Shown here piece after piece: positions 23,762 to 33,335 of a DNA stretch of 64,000 nucleotides. Under the pieces are notes generated by a model. It saw only the letters and a list, made by a program, of their open reading frames with translations. It did no database searches and was not told the origin of the DNA. The DNA comes from Bradyrhizobium sp. JYMT SZCCT0428 (GTDB lineage: Bacteria; Pseudomonadota; Alphaproteobacteria; Rhizobiales; Xanthobacteraceae), in assembly GCF_018131075.1 (NCBI RefSeq), contig NZ_JAFCLS010000009.1, forward strand, positions 1 to 64,000. The letters run 5' to 3'. Position numbers and translations under genes: made by a program. The first letter of the stretch is position 1; each line of letters opens with the position of its first letter.

Positions 23762-25411
23762 ATGTCAGCCATCACGACATCTGCCGTCGATACGCCCGAG
23801 CGGCGCTCGATGGAGCGGACTTGGGACGACCTTGCCATGGTCGTGCTGGCCGCTGTCACCCTGGTCGCAGGTTTGACCTTCCGTGATTACGGACTGGGCT
23901 GGGACGATTACACCCACGCCGAATATGCCGAGCTGCTGCTGCGCATGTACGGTTCCGGTTTCAAGGATGTCGGCGCGCTGTCATTCGCCAATCTCTACAT
24001 GTACGGCGGCGGCTTCGACATGGCGGCGGCACTGCTGCACAAGGTCATCCCGCTCGAACTGTTCGAAACGCGCCGCCTGCTCGGCGCCGTCGTCGGCGTC
24101 ATCGGACTTGCCGTGACGTGGCGGCTCGCGCGGCGCGTCGGCGGTCCGCTGGCCGGGCTCGCGACGCTGCTGCTGCTGGCGCTGTGCCCGACCTTCTACG
24201 GCCACATGTTCATGAACCCGAAGGACGCGCCATTCGCCGTGTCGATGGTGATCCTGATCCTGGGTCTGGTCCGCCTCGCCGAGGAATATCCACAGCCCTC
24301 GCCGCGAACCATCCTGATCGTCGGATTTGGTGCCGGCCTTGCCATCGGCTGCCGCATTCTCGGCGGGCTGGCGCTGGTCTACGCCATGGTCGGTTTCGTG
24401 CCGTTGCTGATCGAGGAATATCGTACGCAAGGGCTGCGCGAAGCCGCGCATCGCTTCGGCCATGTGGTTTACGTGCTGCTGCCGGGCCTCGTGTTCGGCT
24501 ACCTGCTGATGGGCCTGGTATGGCCATGGGCGATCATGGAGCCGGACCATCCGTTCAAGGCGCTGACCTATTTCTCGCATTTCTTCGAAAAGCCCTGGAA
24601 GGAAATGTTCGACGGCGCGCTGGTGTCGGTGCCGGACATGCCGTGGTCGTATCTGCCGACGCTGTTCGCGCTGCAGCTCCCCGAAGTGCTGCTGGCACTG
24701 TTGTTCGCCGGCATCGTCGGCACCTTCATGTCGCTGTCGCGCACCGACGTGCCGGCCCGCCGCAAGACCATCATGTTGATGCTCACGATGGCGGCGACGC
24801 TGCCGCTGGTGATCGCCATGGTGAAGCGGCCCGCGCTCTACAACGGAATCCGGCATTTCGTGTTCGTGATTCCGCCGATGGCAGTGCTGGCCGGCGTCGC
24901 CTTCGGCCGGGGCATGACCTGGCTGAAGGAAAACCGCCGCAGCTGGCAACCCGCAGCCCTTGCGGCGTTCGCGTTCGGGCTGTTGCTGCCGCTCAGCGAA
25001 ATGATCCGCCTGCATCCTTACGAATACACCCACTTCAACCACATCGCCGGCACGGTCCGCTCCGCCGACAATTTCTTCATGCTGGATTATTGGGGACTGG
25101 CGCTGAAGCAGGCTTCCGACGGCCTGCGCGAGGAACTGGTGGAGCGGCAGGAAGTCGCGCCAAGCGGCCGCAAGTGGAAGGTTGCAGTGTGCGGCCCGCA
25201 ACGTCCGGCGCAAGTCGCGCTCGGTCCGGATTTCACCATCGGCTGGGACAGCAACGCCGCCGACTTCGCGATGACGCTGGGCGAATTCTATTGCAAGGGC
25301 CTCACCGCGCCGGTGATGGTGGAAATCAAGCGCGACGACGTCGTTTTCGCGCGCGTCTACGATATCCGCGGCCGCGCCATTTCGTCCCTGCTCGCCATTC
25401 CGGCGCCGTAG
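23762..25411 (+). CDS. Polytopic glycosyltransferase-like membrane protein (GT39/ArnT type)
   Basis: The 549-residue product has about ten membrane segments. An N-terminal loop, FRDYGLGWDDYTHAEYAELL, carries the paired acidic residues typical of GT39/ArnT-like enzymes, which use polyprenyl-phosphate sugars. A CPTFYGHMFMNPKDAPFAVS motif follows and, near residue 360, RPALYNGIRHFVF. The C-terminal 110 residues are soluble. The likely role is sugar transfer to a lipid, glycan or protein on the periplasmic side; the acceptor cannot be read. It stands alone, with the class II aldolase gene starting 110 bases later. Confidence 0.7.
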   Translation: MSAITTSAVDTPERRSMERTWDDLAMVVLAAVTLVAGLTFRDYGLGWDDYTHAEYAELLLRMYGSGFKDVGALSFANLYMYGGGFDMAAALLHKVIPLELFETRRLLGAVVGVIGLAVTWRLARRVGGPLAGLATLLLLALCPTFYGHMFMNPKDAPFAVSMVILILGLVRLAEEYPQPSPRTILIVGFGAGLAIGCRILGGLALVYAMVGFVPLLIEEYRTQGLREAAHRFGHVVYVLLPGLVFGYLLMGLVWPWAIMEPDHPFKALTYFSHFFEKPWKEMFDGALVSVPDMPWSYLPTLFALQLPEVLLALLFAGIVGTFMSLSRTDVPARRKTIMLMLTMAATLPLVIAMVKRPALYNGIRHFVFVIPPMAVLAGVAFGRGMTWLKENRRSWQPAALAAFAFGLLLPLSEMIRLHPYEYTHFNHIAGTVRSADNFFMLDYWGLALKQASDGLREELVERQEVAPSGRKWKVAVCGPQRPAQVALGPDFTIGWDSNAADFAMTLGEFYCKGLTAPVMVEIKRDDVVFARVYDIRGRAISSLLAIPAP

Positions 25412-25521
25412 CCCTCAAGAGCACAAAGGCATAACAGCCAGCTCCTGGCCGCGCCTTGCTGTGGTGCGAGCGCAGGGCTAGGCTTGCGCGAGAAATCAGC
25501 AACACACTGGAGAAACAGGTC

Positions 25522-26301
25522 ATGTCGCCAGCCGAAGCTCGCCTCAAGGAAGTACCGTCCGGCATGACCGATGCCGAGTGGAACCAGCGCGTCGATCTCG
25601 CCGCCGCCTATCGGCTGGTCGCGCTTTATGGCTGGGACGATCTCGTCGACACCCACATTTCCGCGCGGGTACCCGGACCGGAGCATCACTTCCTGATCAA
25701 TCCCTACGGCCTGATGTTCGACGAGATCACGGCTTCCAGCCTGGTCAAGGTCGACCTCAACGGCAACCAGCTCACCCAGAGCGATTACAGCATCAACCCG
25801 GCGGGCTTCACCATCCATTCGGCGATCCATGAGGTCCGCGAGGACGCCGGCTGCGTGCTTCATCTTCACACGCCCGACGGCACGGCAGTGGCGAGCTGCA
25901 TGGAAGGCCTGCTGCCGATGAACCAGACCGCGCAATTGGTCACCCATGACCTCGCCTATCACGACTATGAAGGCATCGCGCTGGACCATGACGAGCGCCC
26001 GCGGCTGCAAAAGGACCTCGGCAACAAGAACCACATGCTGCTGCGCAATCACGGCACGCTCACCGTCGGCCGCTCGGTCGCCTCCGCTTTCCAGCGCATG
26101 TACCATCTGGAGCGGGCCTGCACGATGCAGGTGCGCACCCGCATGCTCGGGCCGACCGCCTATCCGGTCGAAGAGGCCGTGGTCTACAAGAACGCGCAAT
26201 TGTTCAGCAATCCTGATCGGGCGGAAATGCGCTCGACCAACCTGGTGTGGCCGCCGCTCCTGCGCAAGCTCGATCGCATCGACCCGAGCTACCGGACCTG
26301 A
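25522..26301 (+). CDS. Class II aldolase/adducin family protein
   Basis: From the ATG at 25522 (GGAG upstream) the product has 259 residues. It has the class II aldolase fold, with metal ligands His114 and His116 in VLHLHTPDG and His177 in LRNHGTL, plus GWDDLVDTHISARV and INPYGLMFDEI near the N terminus. These enzymes cleave or epimerise phosphorylated or free sugar-like hydroxy compounds; many relatives of this length act on unknown substrates. The next gene, a broken NAD-dependent epimerase, starts 39 bases after the stop, and the two probably formed a sugar-modifying pair. Confidence 0.9.
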   Translation: MSPAEARLKEVPSGMTDAEWNQRVDLAAAYRLVALYGWDDLVDTHISARVPGPEHHFLINPYGLMFDEITASSLVKVDLNGNQLTQSDYSINPAGFTIHSAIHEVREDAGCVLHLHTPDGTAVASCMEGLLPMNQTAQLVTHDLAYHDYEGIALDHDERPRLQKDLGNKNHMLLRNHGTLTVGRSVASAFQRMYHLERACTMQVRTRMLGPTAYPVEEAVVYKNAQLFSNPDRAEMRSTNLVWPPLLRKLDRIDPSYRT

Positions 26302-26340
26302 CGCCCAAACGCGGGCGAACAGTGCGAAAGGTTCAGCGCC

Positions 26341-27316
26341 GTGACCATTCTGGTGACCGGCAGTTCCGGCCATCTCGGCGAGGCACTGGTCCGTACCCTG
26401 CAGGCTGAGCGGCGTGACGTTCTCGGCATCGACGTTCTTCCCGGCGCGTTTACGCAGCTCGTGGGCTCGATCACCGACCGCGGCTTTGTGCGGCAATGCA
26501 TGAAGGGCGTCACGGCCGTGCTGCACACCGCGACGCTGCACAAGCCGCATGTGGCGACCCACAGCCGTCAAGGTCGACGTCAACGTCACGGGCACGCTCA
26601 ATCTGCTTGAGGAAGCCACTGCTGCCGACGTCACGGCGTTCGTCTATACCAGCACCACGAGCGTGTTCGGCGACGCGCTGGTGCCGCCACCGGGCGAGCC
26701 GGCCGCCTGGGTGACGGAAGACGTCGTCCCGGTGCCGAAAAACATCTACGGCGTCACCAAAGCGGCTGCCGAGGACCTGTGCCAGCTGTTTGCGCGCAAC
26801 CATTCGCTCGGCGCCATCGTCCTGCGCACCTCGCGTTTCTTTCCCGAGGAAGACGACAACCGCGCCGTCCGCGAGGGCTATGCCGACGCCAACGTCAAGG
26901 CCAACGAATTTCTCCATCGCCGCGTCGATCTCGAGGACGTGGTCAGCGCGCATCTGCTGGCCATCAGCCACGCACCATCAGCAGGTTTCGCGAAATACAT
27001 CATCAGCGCCACGACGCCGTTCTCGCCCGATGATGCCGCGGAATTGCGCAGCGATTTGCAGCTTGTGCTGCGCCGTTACGTACCCGGCTTTGAGGCGGCA
27101 TATGCACGGCGCGGCTGGACGATGGCTTCCGGCATCGACCGGGTTTACGTCAATGCCAGGGCGCGCGATGAACTCGGCTGGCAACCGCGTCATGATTTCC
27201 GCACCCTGCTGGCGCGGCTGCAAAACGGTGACGACATCCGCAGCCCGCTCGCGCGGCAGATCGGCAGCAAGGGCTATCACGACCGCGTCTTCCGCGACGG
27301 CTACCCGCTGGAGTAA
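26341..27316 (+). pseudogene. NAD-dependent epimerase/dehydratase, frameshifted
   Basis: From a GTG at 26341 the protein opens with the Rossmann motif VTGSSGHLGEAL and runs to HKPHVATHSRQ. Near 26570 the frame changes, and the reading continues as VDVNVTGTLNLLEEA, YTSTTSVFGDAL, the catalytic YGVTK (Tyr-x3-Lys) and an LRTSRFFPEED segment to a stop at 27316. The two parts join as one extended SDR of about 325 residues with a net loss of one or more bases. The rest of both parts is well conserved, so the break is recent or a sequencing error. It probably worked with the class II aldolase upstream. Confidence 0.8.
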
Positions 27317-27409
27317 GGGCCCGCGCCGGTCTTCGCCCGGGTTATCGGAATTGAAAATCTTGGGAGTTGCGTGTAGGTTGTTTCCCAACGACCTCTGCAC
27401 TACCGAATC

Positions 27410-27439
27410 AAAACGCCGCCCAATTCCGGGCGGCGTTTT
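27410..27439. terminator. Bidirectional Rho-independent terminator
   Basis: AAAACGCCGCCC (27410-27421) and GGGCGGCGTTTT (27428-27439) form a perfect 12-base-pair stem with a six-base loop, flanked by T on one strand and A on the other. It lies between the epimerase (plus) and the M20 peptidase (minus) and can serve both. Confidence 0.9.
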
Positions 27440-27455
27440 TATTTTGACGCTGAAC

Positions 27456-27546
27456 GTAGGGTGGGCAAAGCGAAGCGTGCCCACCACTCAAATCAGTCGT
27501 ATGGATAGATGGTGGGCACGGCGCGATGCGCCTTTGCCCACCCTAC
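27456..27546. repeat. GTAGGGTGGGCAAAG palindromic repeat, copy 1
   Basis: The ends are GTAGGGTGGGCAAAG and CTTTGCCCACCCTAC-like (with CGCCTTTGCCCACCCTAC), and inner arms CGTGCCCACCA and TGGTGGGCACG pair as well, giving a long cruciform. A close copy lies at 45537-45624. It sits in the gap between two convergent genes, 11 bases from the M20 peptidase stop. Confidence 0.85.
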
Positions 27547-27557
27547 AGGCTACGACG

Positions 27558-28961
27558 CTACTTCCCCGCTTCCGCGAACGCGGCCAAAATCCGGGCCCAG
27601 GAGCGGATGCCTTTGTGAAAGCTCTTCAGGTCGTACTTCTCGTTCGGCGAATGGATGTTGTCGTCGTCGAGGCCGAAGCCGACCAGCACGGTATCGAGGC
27701 CGAGCGTGCGCTTGAAGTCCGCGACGATCGGGATCGAGGCGCCGGAACCGATCAGCAGCGCTTCCTTGCCCCATTCGTCGGTCAGCGCGCGCTTGGCGGC
27801 CGCCAGCGGCTTCATGTTCCAGTCGAGCGCGATCGCGGGTGCGTTGGAGTGATCGATGAATTCGGCCTTGCAATCGCCCGGCAGCCGCGCCGTCACATAA
27901 TCGCGGAAGGCTTTGCGGATCTTGTCCGGGTTCTGCCCCTCCACCAGGCGGAACGAGATCTTTGCGGAGGCCTCGGCCGCGATGACCGTCTTGGAGCCCT
28001 CGCCGGTGTAGCCGCCGACGATGCCGTTGATGTCGCAGGTCGGGCGCGACGAGACCTGTTCGATCAGGAGGCGGTCCTTTTCGCCGGCCGGAATCGAAAG
28101 CCCGATCGGCTTCAAGAATGATTCCGCCGTCAGGTTGAGATTCTTCCATTGCGCCAGGATATCCGGCGGCAGGTCCTTCACGCCGTCGTAGAAGCCGGGA
28201 ATGGTGATGCGGCCGTTGTCGTCGAACAGGCCGCCGAGAATTTTGGTCAGCACCCGGATCGGATTCTGCGCACCGCCGCCGAAGATGCCGGAATGCAGAT
28301 CGCGGTTGGCGGCCTTGATCTTGACCTCGTCATAAACGAGCCCGCGCAACGACGTCGTGATCGCGGGCGTGTTCTGGTCCCACATGCCGGTGTCGCAGAC
28401 CAGCGCGAAGTCCGCTTTCAGGTCAGCCTTGTTCTGTTCGAGGAACGGCACGAAGTTTTTCGAGCCGACTTCTTCTTCGCCCTCGATGACAATGGTGACG
28501 TCGACCGGCAGCGATCCGGTCACCTCCTTCCAGGCGCGGCAGGCTTCGACGAAGGTCATCAGCTGTCCCTTGTCGTCCTCCGCCCCGCGCGCAACGATGA
28601 TCTTGCGGCCGTCGGCATGGTCGGTCACGACAGGCTCGAACGGCGGGCGGTGCCACAGGTTCAAGGGGTCGACCGGCTGCACATCATAATGCCCGTAGAA
28701 CAGCACGTGCGGCCGCCCGCCCGTTCCGCCATTCATCTTGGCGACGATCGCAGGATGCCCCGCCGTTGGCCGCACCTCCGCCGCAAAACCGAGCGTCGCG
28801 ATGTCCTTGGCCAAATGATCGGCGGCCGCCTTGCAGTCGCCGGCAAAGGCGGGATCTGCCGAGATCGACTTGATCCGCAGCAGCGCAAACAGCCGTTCGA
28901 GGCTGTTGTCGAAATCGGCATCGATGCGGTCGAGGACCGGCTGAAGCTGAGCGTTGGCCAT
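27558..28961 (-). CDS. M20 family metallopeptidase (dipeptidase)
   Basis: The 467-residue product has the M20 metal site: His91 and Asp93 in FYGHYDVQP, the bridging Asp130 in GAEDDKG, Glu162 and Glu163 around EGEEEVGS, and a late His in DDDNIHSPNE. The dimerisation domain lies between about 190 and 320. It resembles CNDP-type dipeptidases that cleave short peptides in the cytosol with two zinc ions. The start at 28961 overlaps the stop of the upstream GT87-like gene by one base (TGATG); an extension of the frame upstream lies inside that gene. The terminator at 27410 ends the operon. Confidence 0.9.
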   Translation of the reverse strand: MANAQLQPVLDRIDADFDNSLERLFALLRIKSISADPAFAGDCKAAADHLAKDIATLGFAAEVRPTAGHPAIVAKMNGGTGGRPHVLFYGHYDVQPVDPLNLWHRPPFEPVVTDHADGRKIIVARGAEDDKGQLMTFVEACRAWKEVTGSLPVDVTIVIEGEEEVGSKNFVPFLEQNKADLKADFALVCDTGMWDQNTPAITTSLRGLVYDEVKIKAANRDLHSGIFGGGAQNPIRVLTKILGGLFDDNGRITIPGFYDGVKDLPPDILAQWKNLNLTAESFLKPIGLSIPAGEKDRLLIEQVSSRPTCDINGIVGGYTGEGSKTVIAAEASAKISFRLVEGQNPDKIRKAFRDYVTARLPGDCKAEFIDHSNAPAIALDWNMKPLAAAKRALTDEWGKEALLIGSGASIPIVADFKRTLGLDTVLVGFGLDDDNIHSPNEKYDLKSFHKGIRSWARILAAFAEAGK

Positions 28962-30307
28962 CACTGATATCCCTTGGCTGTGGGCATTGTTGTTGCATCG
29001 ATTTGTAGCCCGCTTGTGGTCCCGGGCAAAGTGGCGGCGGCCACCGCATCGGGCGGATGCAGCATGTGCCAGACCAGCCCCGCCACCAGCAGCGCGGTCG
29101 AGGCCAGATTGTTCCCGTAAGCCTGCAGCTCGTTCGGAAAGATCGGCAGCGACAGGCACAAGAGCAAGCCTGCGACGGCCAGAAGCGCCCAGGTGCCGGC
29201 CTTCACCACAGGGCGCGGGTCATAAGCGGCGCGATGGATCAGCACCGTCATCGGGAAGAACAGCCACAGAAAATAATATTGGCGTGCCAGCGGCGAAGCG
29301 ACCGTCATCAGGCAGAACAGAATGCCGATTTCCTCGGCGTCTGATTTTTCAGTCCGGCGCGAGGCCGGCGGCATCACCAGGAGATAGCCGATCCCGATCA
29401 CAAGCGACACCGCCAGCACAATCAGGTTCGCCGTCCTGAAATCGACGTCGACGACGTTCATGGTGCGCACAGCTTTCGACGGATCGTCCTGATTGTAGTT
29501 CACCGGCCGCGTCAGGCGGTGCGTCACCGCGATGATGGACTGGTTGACCCACGACCAGTTCTGCTCGTCACGCTGGCCGAACCCTTTTTCCGAGCTCGAC
29601 CCCACCATGCCCTGGTACCAGTTCTTCAATTCGGCGGCGTTGTGCTGGAAACCGCGGAACGGCGCCGGCAGCACGAACAGAAACACGAACAGGAAGACAA
29701 GCATGCTCGCGGCCGCCGCCCACTGCCGGCGCCAGACCAGATAGGGAAACACCGCGACCGGGAACACCTTGATCGCGGTGGCGAGCGCGAACATGCTGCC
29801 CGCCATCCAGCCGCGCTGATCGCGCAGCAGCCAGAAGCCGTACAGCATCAACGCCAGCAGCACGAGGTTGGGCTGTCCGAGGTCGAACATGTCGAACACG
29901 AAGGTTACGGTAACGAAGCCCGGCAGCGCTTCGAGCCAAGGATTGAGTTTCTCCCCGGGCTTCTGCCCCGACCCCGCCATCGCGTGGGAATACTGCGCCG
30001 TCATCCACCAGGCGACGATGTTGAGCAATGACAGGCACAGATAAAGCGGGATCTTGCCGAAATAGCTCGGGATCGCCAGCAGCAGCGCCGACAGCGGCGG
30101 ATAGATGAATTCGAAATAGGTGGCGGGATTGTCAGGATAGAGGTTCTGGCCATGCAGCACCTGCTGCCCGGCCCAGAACCAAAGCGGATAATCCTTGGTC
30201 TTGCCGTTGCCCCAGATTTCCGGAACCAGCACGTCGGCCGTCAGACCAATACAGCAGATCAGAAACAGAATATCGAGCGGCGCTCGCAACGAGGGATACC
30301 TCAGCAC
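28961..30307 (-). CDS. GT87 (DUF2029) family polytopic membrane protein
   Basis: The 448-residue product has about ten membrane segments and an early periplasmic loop with DYPLWFWAGQQVLHGQNLYP, the acidic/aromatic pattern of GT87 mannosyltransferase-like proteins. Further conserved parts include FEFIYPPLSALLL and GQPNLVLLALML. These proteins transfer sugars from polyprenyl-phosphate donors outside the cytoplasm; the acceptor is unknown. It is the first gene of a two-gene unit with the peptidase, whose start overlaps its stop. Confidence 0.75.
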   Translation of the reverse strand: MLRYPSLRAPLDILFLICCIGLTADVLVPEIWGNGKTKDYPLWFWAGQQVLHGQNLYPDNPATYFEFIYPPLSALLLAIPSYFGKIPLYLCLSLLNIVAWWMTAQYSHAMAGSGQKPGEKLNPWLEALPGFVTVTFVFDMFDLGQPNLVLLALMLYGFWLLRDQRGWMAGSMFALATAIKVFPVAVFPYLVWRRQWAAAASMLVFLFVFLFVLPAPFRGFQHNAAELKNWYQGMVGSSSEKGFGQRDEQNWSWVNQSIIAVTHRLTRPVNYNQDDPSKAVRTMNVVDVDFRTANLIVLAVSLVIGIGYLLVMPPASRRTEKSDAEEIGILFCLMTVASPLARQYYFLWLFFPMTVLIHRAAYDPRPVVKAGTWALLAVAGLLLCLSLPIFPNELQAYGNNLASTALLVAGLVWHMLHPPDAVAAATLPGTTSGLQIDATTMPTAKGYQ

Positions 30308-30359
30308 AAGCTCGATCCGAACATCAGGAAGTCATTCATTTCTTTCATTCCGCGGTGAG

Positions 30360-30447
30360 ATGGATAGCTTCGCTTCGCTCGCAATGACGGTTGTTGGAGC
30401 TGGGAACGCTCCTCACGCGTCATTGCGAGCGAAGCGAAGCAATCCAT
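30360..30447. repeat. Inverted repeat with GCTTCGCTTCGCTCGCAATGACG arms
   Basis: Two arms of about 30 bases (30360-30389 and 30418-30447) are inverted copies with one mismatch, around a 28-base spacer. It resembles a widespread intergenic element of Bradyrhizobium. It lies between the HerA-like gene (3' end) and the start of the GT87-like gene, so it may attenuate read-through. Confidence 0.85.
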
Positions 30448-30483
30448 ACTTTCTTTCCGCGGAAGTACCTTCGCCGCAAGAAA

Positions 30484-32106
30484 TCAGCGCCGCAGCAATC
30501 CACCAAGCGCACCGCGCACCAGCGCTCGCCCCACCGAACTGCCGAGTGAGCCGCCGACCGATTTGCCGAGATCGGCGACAACGCCGCCGATCACCTTGTT
30601 GGTGACGGAACGCGTAACGTCGCGCGCGATGACCTGGCCGGTCGACAGCCGGCCGCGCTTGTTGTTGGTGCCGAAGATGGTGCCGACGATCCCGCCGATC
30701 TGTCCGAGGATTCCGCCGCCACCACCGCCATCCGATCTATCCGCCGGCGCGGCCGTTCCTGCCACGCGCTTCAGCAGCATCTCATAGGCGGACTCAGCGT
30801 CGACCGCGGTGTCGTATTTGCCCTTCACCGGGCTCTTGTTCATGAGCGCCTTGCGTTCCTCCGGCGTGATCGGTCCGATCCGTCCCGTCGGCGGCCGGAT
30901 CATCACCCGCTCGACCATCGTCGGCGTGCCACCGCCTTCGAGGAACGACACCAGCGCCTCACCCTTGGCGAGCTCCATGATGACCCGGGCGGTGTCAAGC
31001 TTCGGATTGGGCCTGAACGTCTGCGCCGCCGCCGCCACCGCCTTCTGGTCGCGAGGCGTGAACGCGCGCAACGCGTGCTGCACGCGGTTGCCCAATTGCG
31101 CGAGCACCTTGTCCGGCACGTCGATCGGGTTTTGCGTAACGAAATAAACACCGACGCCCTTGGAACGGATCAGCCGCACCACCTGCTCGATCTTGTCCAT
31201 CAGCGCCTTCGGCGCATCGGTGAACAACAGATGCGCCTCGTCGAAGAAGAACACCAGTTTCGGCTTCGGCAGGTCGCCGGCCTCAGGCAGTTCCTCGAAC
31301 AGCTCCGACAGCATCCACAACAGGAAGGTCGAGTAGAGTCGCGGGCTCTGCATCAGCTTGTCCGCGACGAGGATATTGACCATGCCGCGGCCATCGCTGT
31401 CGGTCTTCATGAAATCCTTCAGCGTCAGCGCCGGTTCGCCGAAGAATTTCGCTGCGCCCTGGTTTTCGAGCACCAGCAGCTGGCGCTGAATCGTGCCAAC
31501 CGTCGCCTTTGAGACATTGCCGAAGCCCTGCGCGGCCTTGCGGATCGGCGCCAGCGGGTCTTCTTCCGCATCGGCACCCTTCTTGCCGCCAGCCGGTACG
31601 ATGGCATCGAGCAGCGCACGCAGATCCTTCATGTCGATCAGCGTCAGGCCGTTTTCGTCCGCGACACGGAACGCAACATTGAGGACGCCCTCCTGGACGT
31701 CGTTCAAATCGAGCATCCGGGACAGCAGCAACGGCCCCATTTCCGTGACGGTGGCCCGGACCGGATGACCCTGCTCGCCAAACACGTCCCAGAATACGGT
31801 CGAGAACTGATCGGGCTGGAAGTTGAGCCCCATCTCGCCCGCGCGCTTCAGGATAAAGTCCTTGGCTTCACCGACTTCGGAGATCCCGGACAGGTCGCCC
31901 TTGATATCGGCTGCGAAAACCGGAACACCGGCGCGGGCAAACCCTTCCGCCATCACCTGCAGCGACACAGTCTTGCCGGTTCCGGTCGCCCCGGTGACAA
32001 GGCCGTGCCGATTGGCGAGCGCGAGCGTCAGCCATGCTGTCTGCTCGCCCTTGCCGATGAAAATCTTCTCATTGGTATCGGCTGTCTTGTTGTCGGGGGT
32101 CGCCAT
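30484..32106 (-). CDS. HerA-like ATPase (DUF853 family)
   Basis: From the ATG at 32106, with GAAGAGG upstream, the product has 540 residues. The Walker A motif GATGTGKT lies at 39-46 and Walker B in LVFFFDEAHLLF near residue 290. A sensor-like FVTQNPIDVPD and arginine-rich RVQHALRAFTPRDQK follow. The C terminus is Gly-rich with repeated SVGGSLGSSVGRA. This is the DUF853/YjgR group of HerA-FtsK ATPases, which form hexamers; the E. coli member has no settled role. Unlike archaeal HerA, no NurA nuclease adjoins it. A longer open frame upstream lacks protein character. Confidence 0.9.
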   Translation of the reverse strand: MATPDNKTADTNEKIFIGKGEQTAWLTLALANRHGLVTGATGTGKTVSLQVMAEGFARAGVPVFAADIKGDLSGISEVGEAKDFILKRAGEMGLNFQPDQFSTVFWDVFGEQGHPVRATVTEMGPLLLSRMLDLNDVQEGVLNVAFRVADENGLTLIDMKDLRALLDAIVPAGGKKGADAEEDPLAPIRKAAQGFGNVSKATVGTIQRQLLVLENQGAAKFFGEPALTLKDFMKTDSDGRGMVNILVADKLMQSPRLYSTFLLWMLSELFEELPEAGDLPKPKLVFFFDEAHLLFTDAPKALMDKIEQVVRLIRSKGVGVYFVTQNPIDVPDKVLAQLGNRVQHALRAFTPRDQKAVAAAAQTFRPNPKLDTARVIMELAKGEALVSFLEGGGTPTMVERVMIRPPTGRIGPITPEERKALMNKSPVKGKYDTAVDAESAYEMLLKRVAGTAAPADRSDGGGGGGILGQIGGIVGTIFGTNNKRGRLSTGQVIARDVTRSVTNKVIGGVVADLGKSVGGSLGSSVGRALVRGALGGLLRR

Positions 32107-32444
32107 CACATCGCCTCTTCGCGCATCGGGAAAGTTTGGTCGCCAAGCAATGCCATCATATCGCATCCTGCCGGTCGATTGAAACCGTCCATGGACAACG
32201 ACATAGCCCGGGCCTTGCACACCCTGCCTCATACTTTTCTCTAACTCCGGTAGAAATACGAGGGCCGCAGTGCGGTAACATGGCGTGAATCCCGCATTCA
32301 CTCTTGCATTGCTGCAACACTCGACGAGCGATCTCGGACGAAATCGCCTTCGCGCGCGCGGATCGCTTGTATTTCAGATCGCAGACGCTCAAGATAAATT
32401 CACAAGGTACGACCCGGTAACAAACCGGCTGAGGGCGGGGCAAT
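32107..32444. other. Divergent intergenic region
   Basis: No gene seen. It must hold the promoters of the HerA-like gene (minus) and of the gene at 32445 (plus). No palindrome or repeat stands out. Confidence 0.4.
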
Positions 32445-32810
32445 ATGGACGAATTGATTGGACAGCTGGCCAGCAAGGCCGGCATCGATAGCGTTGTCGC
32501 TGAAAAAACCATCGGCATCGTTCTGGGTTTTCTCCGTAACGAGGGGCCTTCCGACAAGGTTCAGGCTCTGATCGATCAAATTCCAGGCGCCGAGGCTGCG
32601 ATCGCGGCCTCGAACAGCAACAGCGGGCTCTCCAGGTTGATGGGCGGTGGGCTGATGGCGCTCGGCACCAAGCTGATGGCGCTTGGTCTGGGCATGAACG
32701 AGATTCAGAACGTGGCGCGTGAACTTTTCAGGTTCGGCCGCGACAAAATCGGAGCGGACAAAATGGGCGAGATCATTTCGGGGACACCGGGGCTAAGCCA
32801 GTTCGCTTGA
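32445..32810 (+). CDS. Small helical protein, DUF2267/DUF2780-like
   Basis: The product has 121 residues: MDELIGQLASKAGIDSVVAE, then TIGIVLGFLRNEGPSDKVQA, a Gly-rich GLSRLMGGGLMALGTKLMAL, and a C-terminal FGRDKIGADKMGEIISGTPG. The bundle of short amphipathic helices resembles DUF2267/DUF2780 proteins of unknown function, though the exact family is uncertain. GGGCGGGG precedes the start. It may be co-transcribed with the DUF4332 gene 43 bases downstream. Confidence 0.7.
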   Translation: MDELIGQLASKAGIDSVVAEKTIGIVLGFLRNEGPSDKVQALIDQIPGAEAAIAASNSNSGLSRLMGGGLMALGTKLMALGLGMNEIQNVARELFRFGRDKIGADKMGEIISGTPGLSQFA

Positions 32811-32853
32811 AACACCCCCCTTCGGCCGCGCACATTCTCTTGCATCGAGTATC

Positions 32854-33261
32854 ATGACATATCCCCTCTCCGAGATCGAAGGCTTGACCGCCTACTCTGC
32901 CTCGAAACTCAAATCGATTGGCATTCGCACGACCGAAGCGCTGCTTGAAGCCGCCCGCACCGTCAAAGGACGCAAGGCGCTCGCCGCGAAGACCGGGATC
33001 AGTGAACAGCAACTGCTCGAATGGGCCAATTTCTCCGACTACATGCGGATTCCCGGGATGGGCAAGGCGAAGGTCGGGCTGGTGCGCGCTGCCGGCGTGC
33101 CGACGGTTCGCGAACTCGCGCTGCGTAACCCGGCGCGGCTCGCCCAGAACATGAAAGACGTGAATACCAAGCGTAAGCTGGTCCGCGTCATGCCCTCGGA
33201 GAAATCGGTCGAGCAACTGATCGCCCAGGCGCGCAAGCTTCAGCCGAAAATCAGCTACTAA
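32854..33261 (+). CDS. DUF4332 (helix-hairpin-helix) protein
   Basis: The 135-residue product carries two helix-hairpin-helix type units: YPLSEIEGLTAYSASKLKSI with GIRTTEALLEA, and MRIPGMGKAKVGLVRAAGVP with TVRELALRNP. This is the DUF4332 pattern. Such proteins may bind DNA without sequence preference, but none is well studied. It lies upstream of the folate operon, 74 bases before folP. Confidence 0.8.
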   Translation: MTYPLSEIEGLTAYSASKLKSIGIRTTEALLEAARTVKGRKALAAKTGISEQQLLEWANFSDYMRIPGMGKAKVGLVRAAGVPTVRELALRNPARLAQNMKDVNTKRKLVRVMPSEKSVEQLIAQARKLQPKISY

Positions 33262-33335
33262 AAGTCGGCCAGCCGACATACGCTGGCGGGGTCTCGCGTC
33301 TTGACTCACTGGCGCGGACCGCGCAAAGCGACCGC

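Noticed and set aside
23981..25434. Long frames on both strands overlapping the GT39-like gene
   Set aside because: They are Arg/Gln/His-rich shadows without starts or motifs; the plus-strand frame at 23762-25411 has clear membrane segments.
25357..26634. 425-codon minus-strand frame opposite the aldolase and epimerase
   Set aside because: The sense strand encodes two recognisable enzymes; this frame lacks any family pattern.
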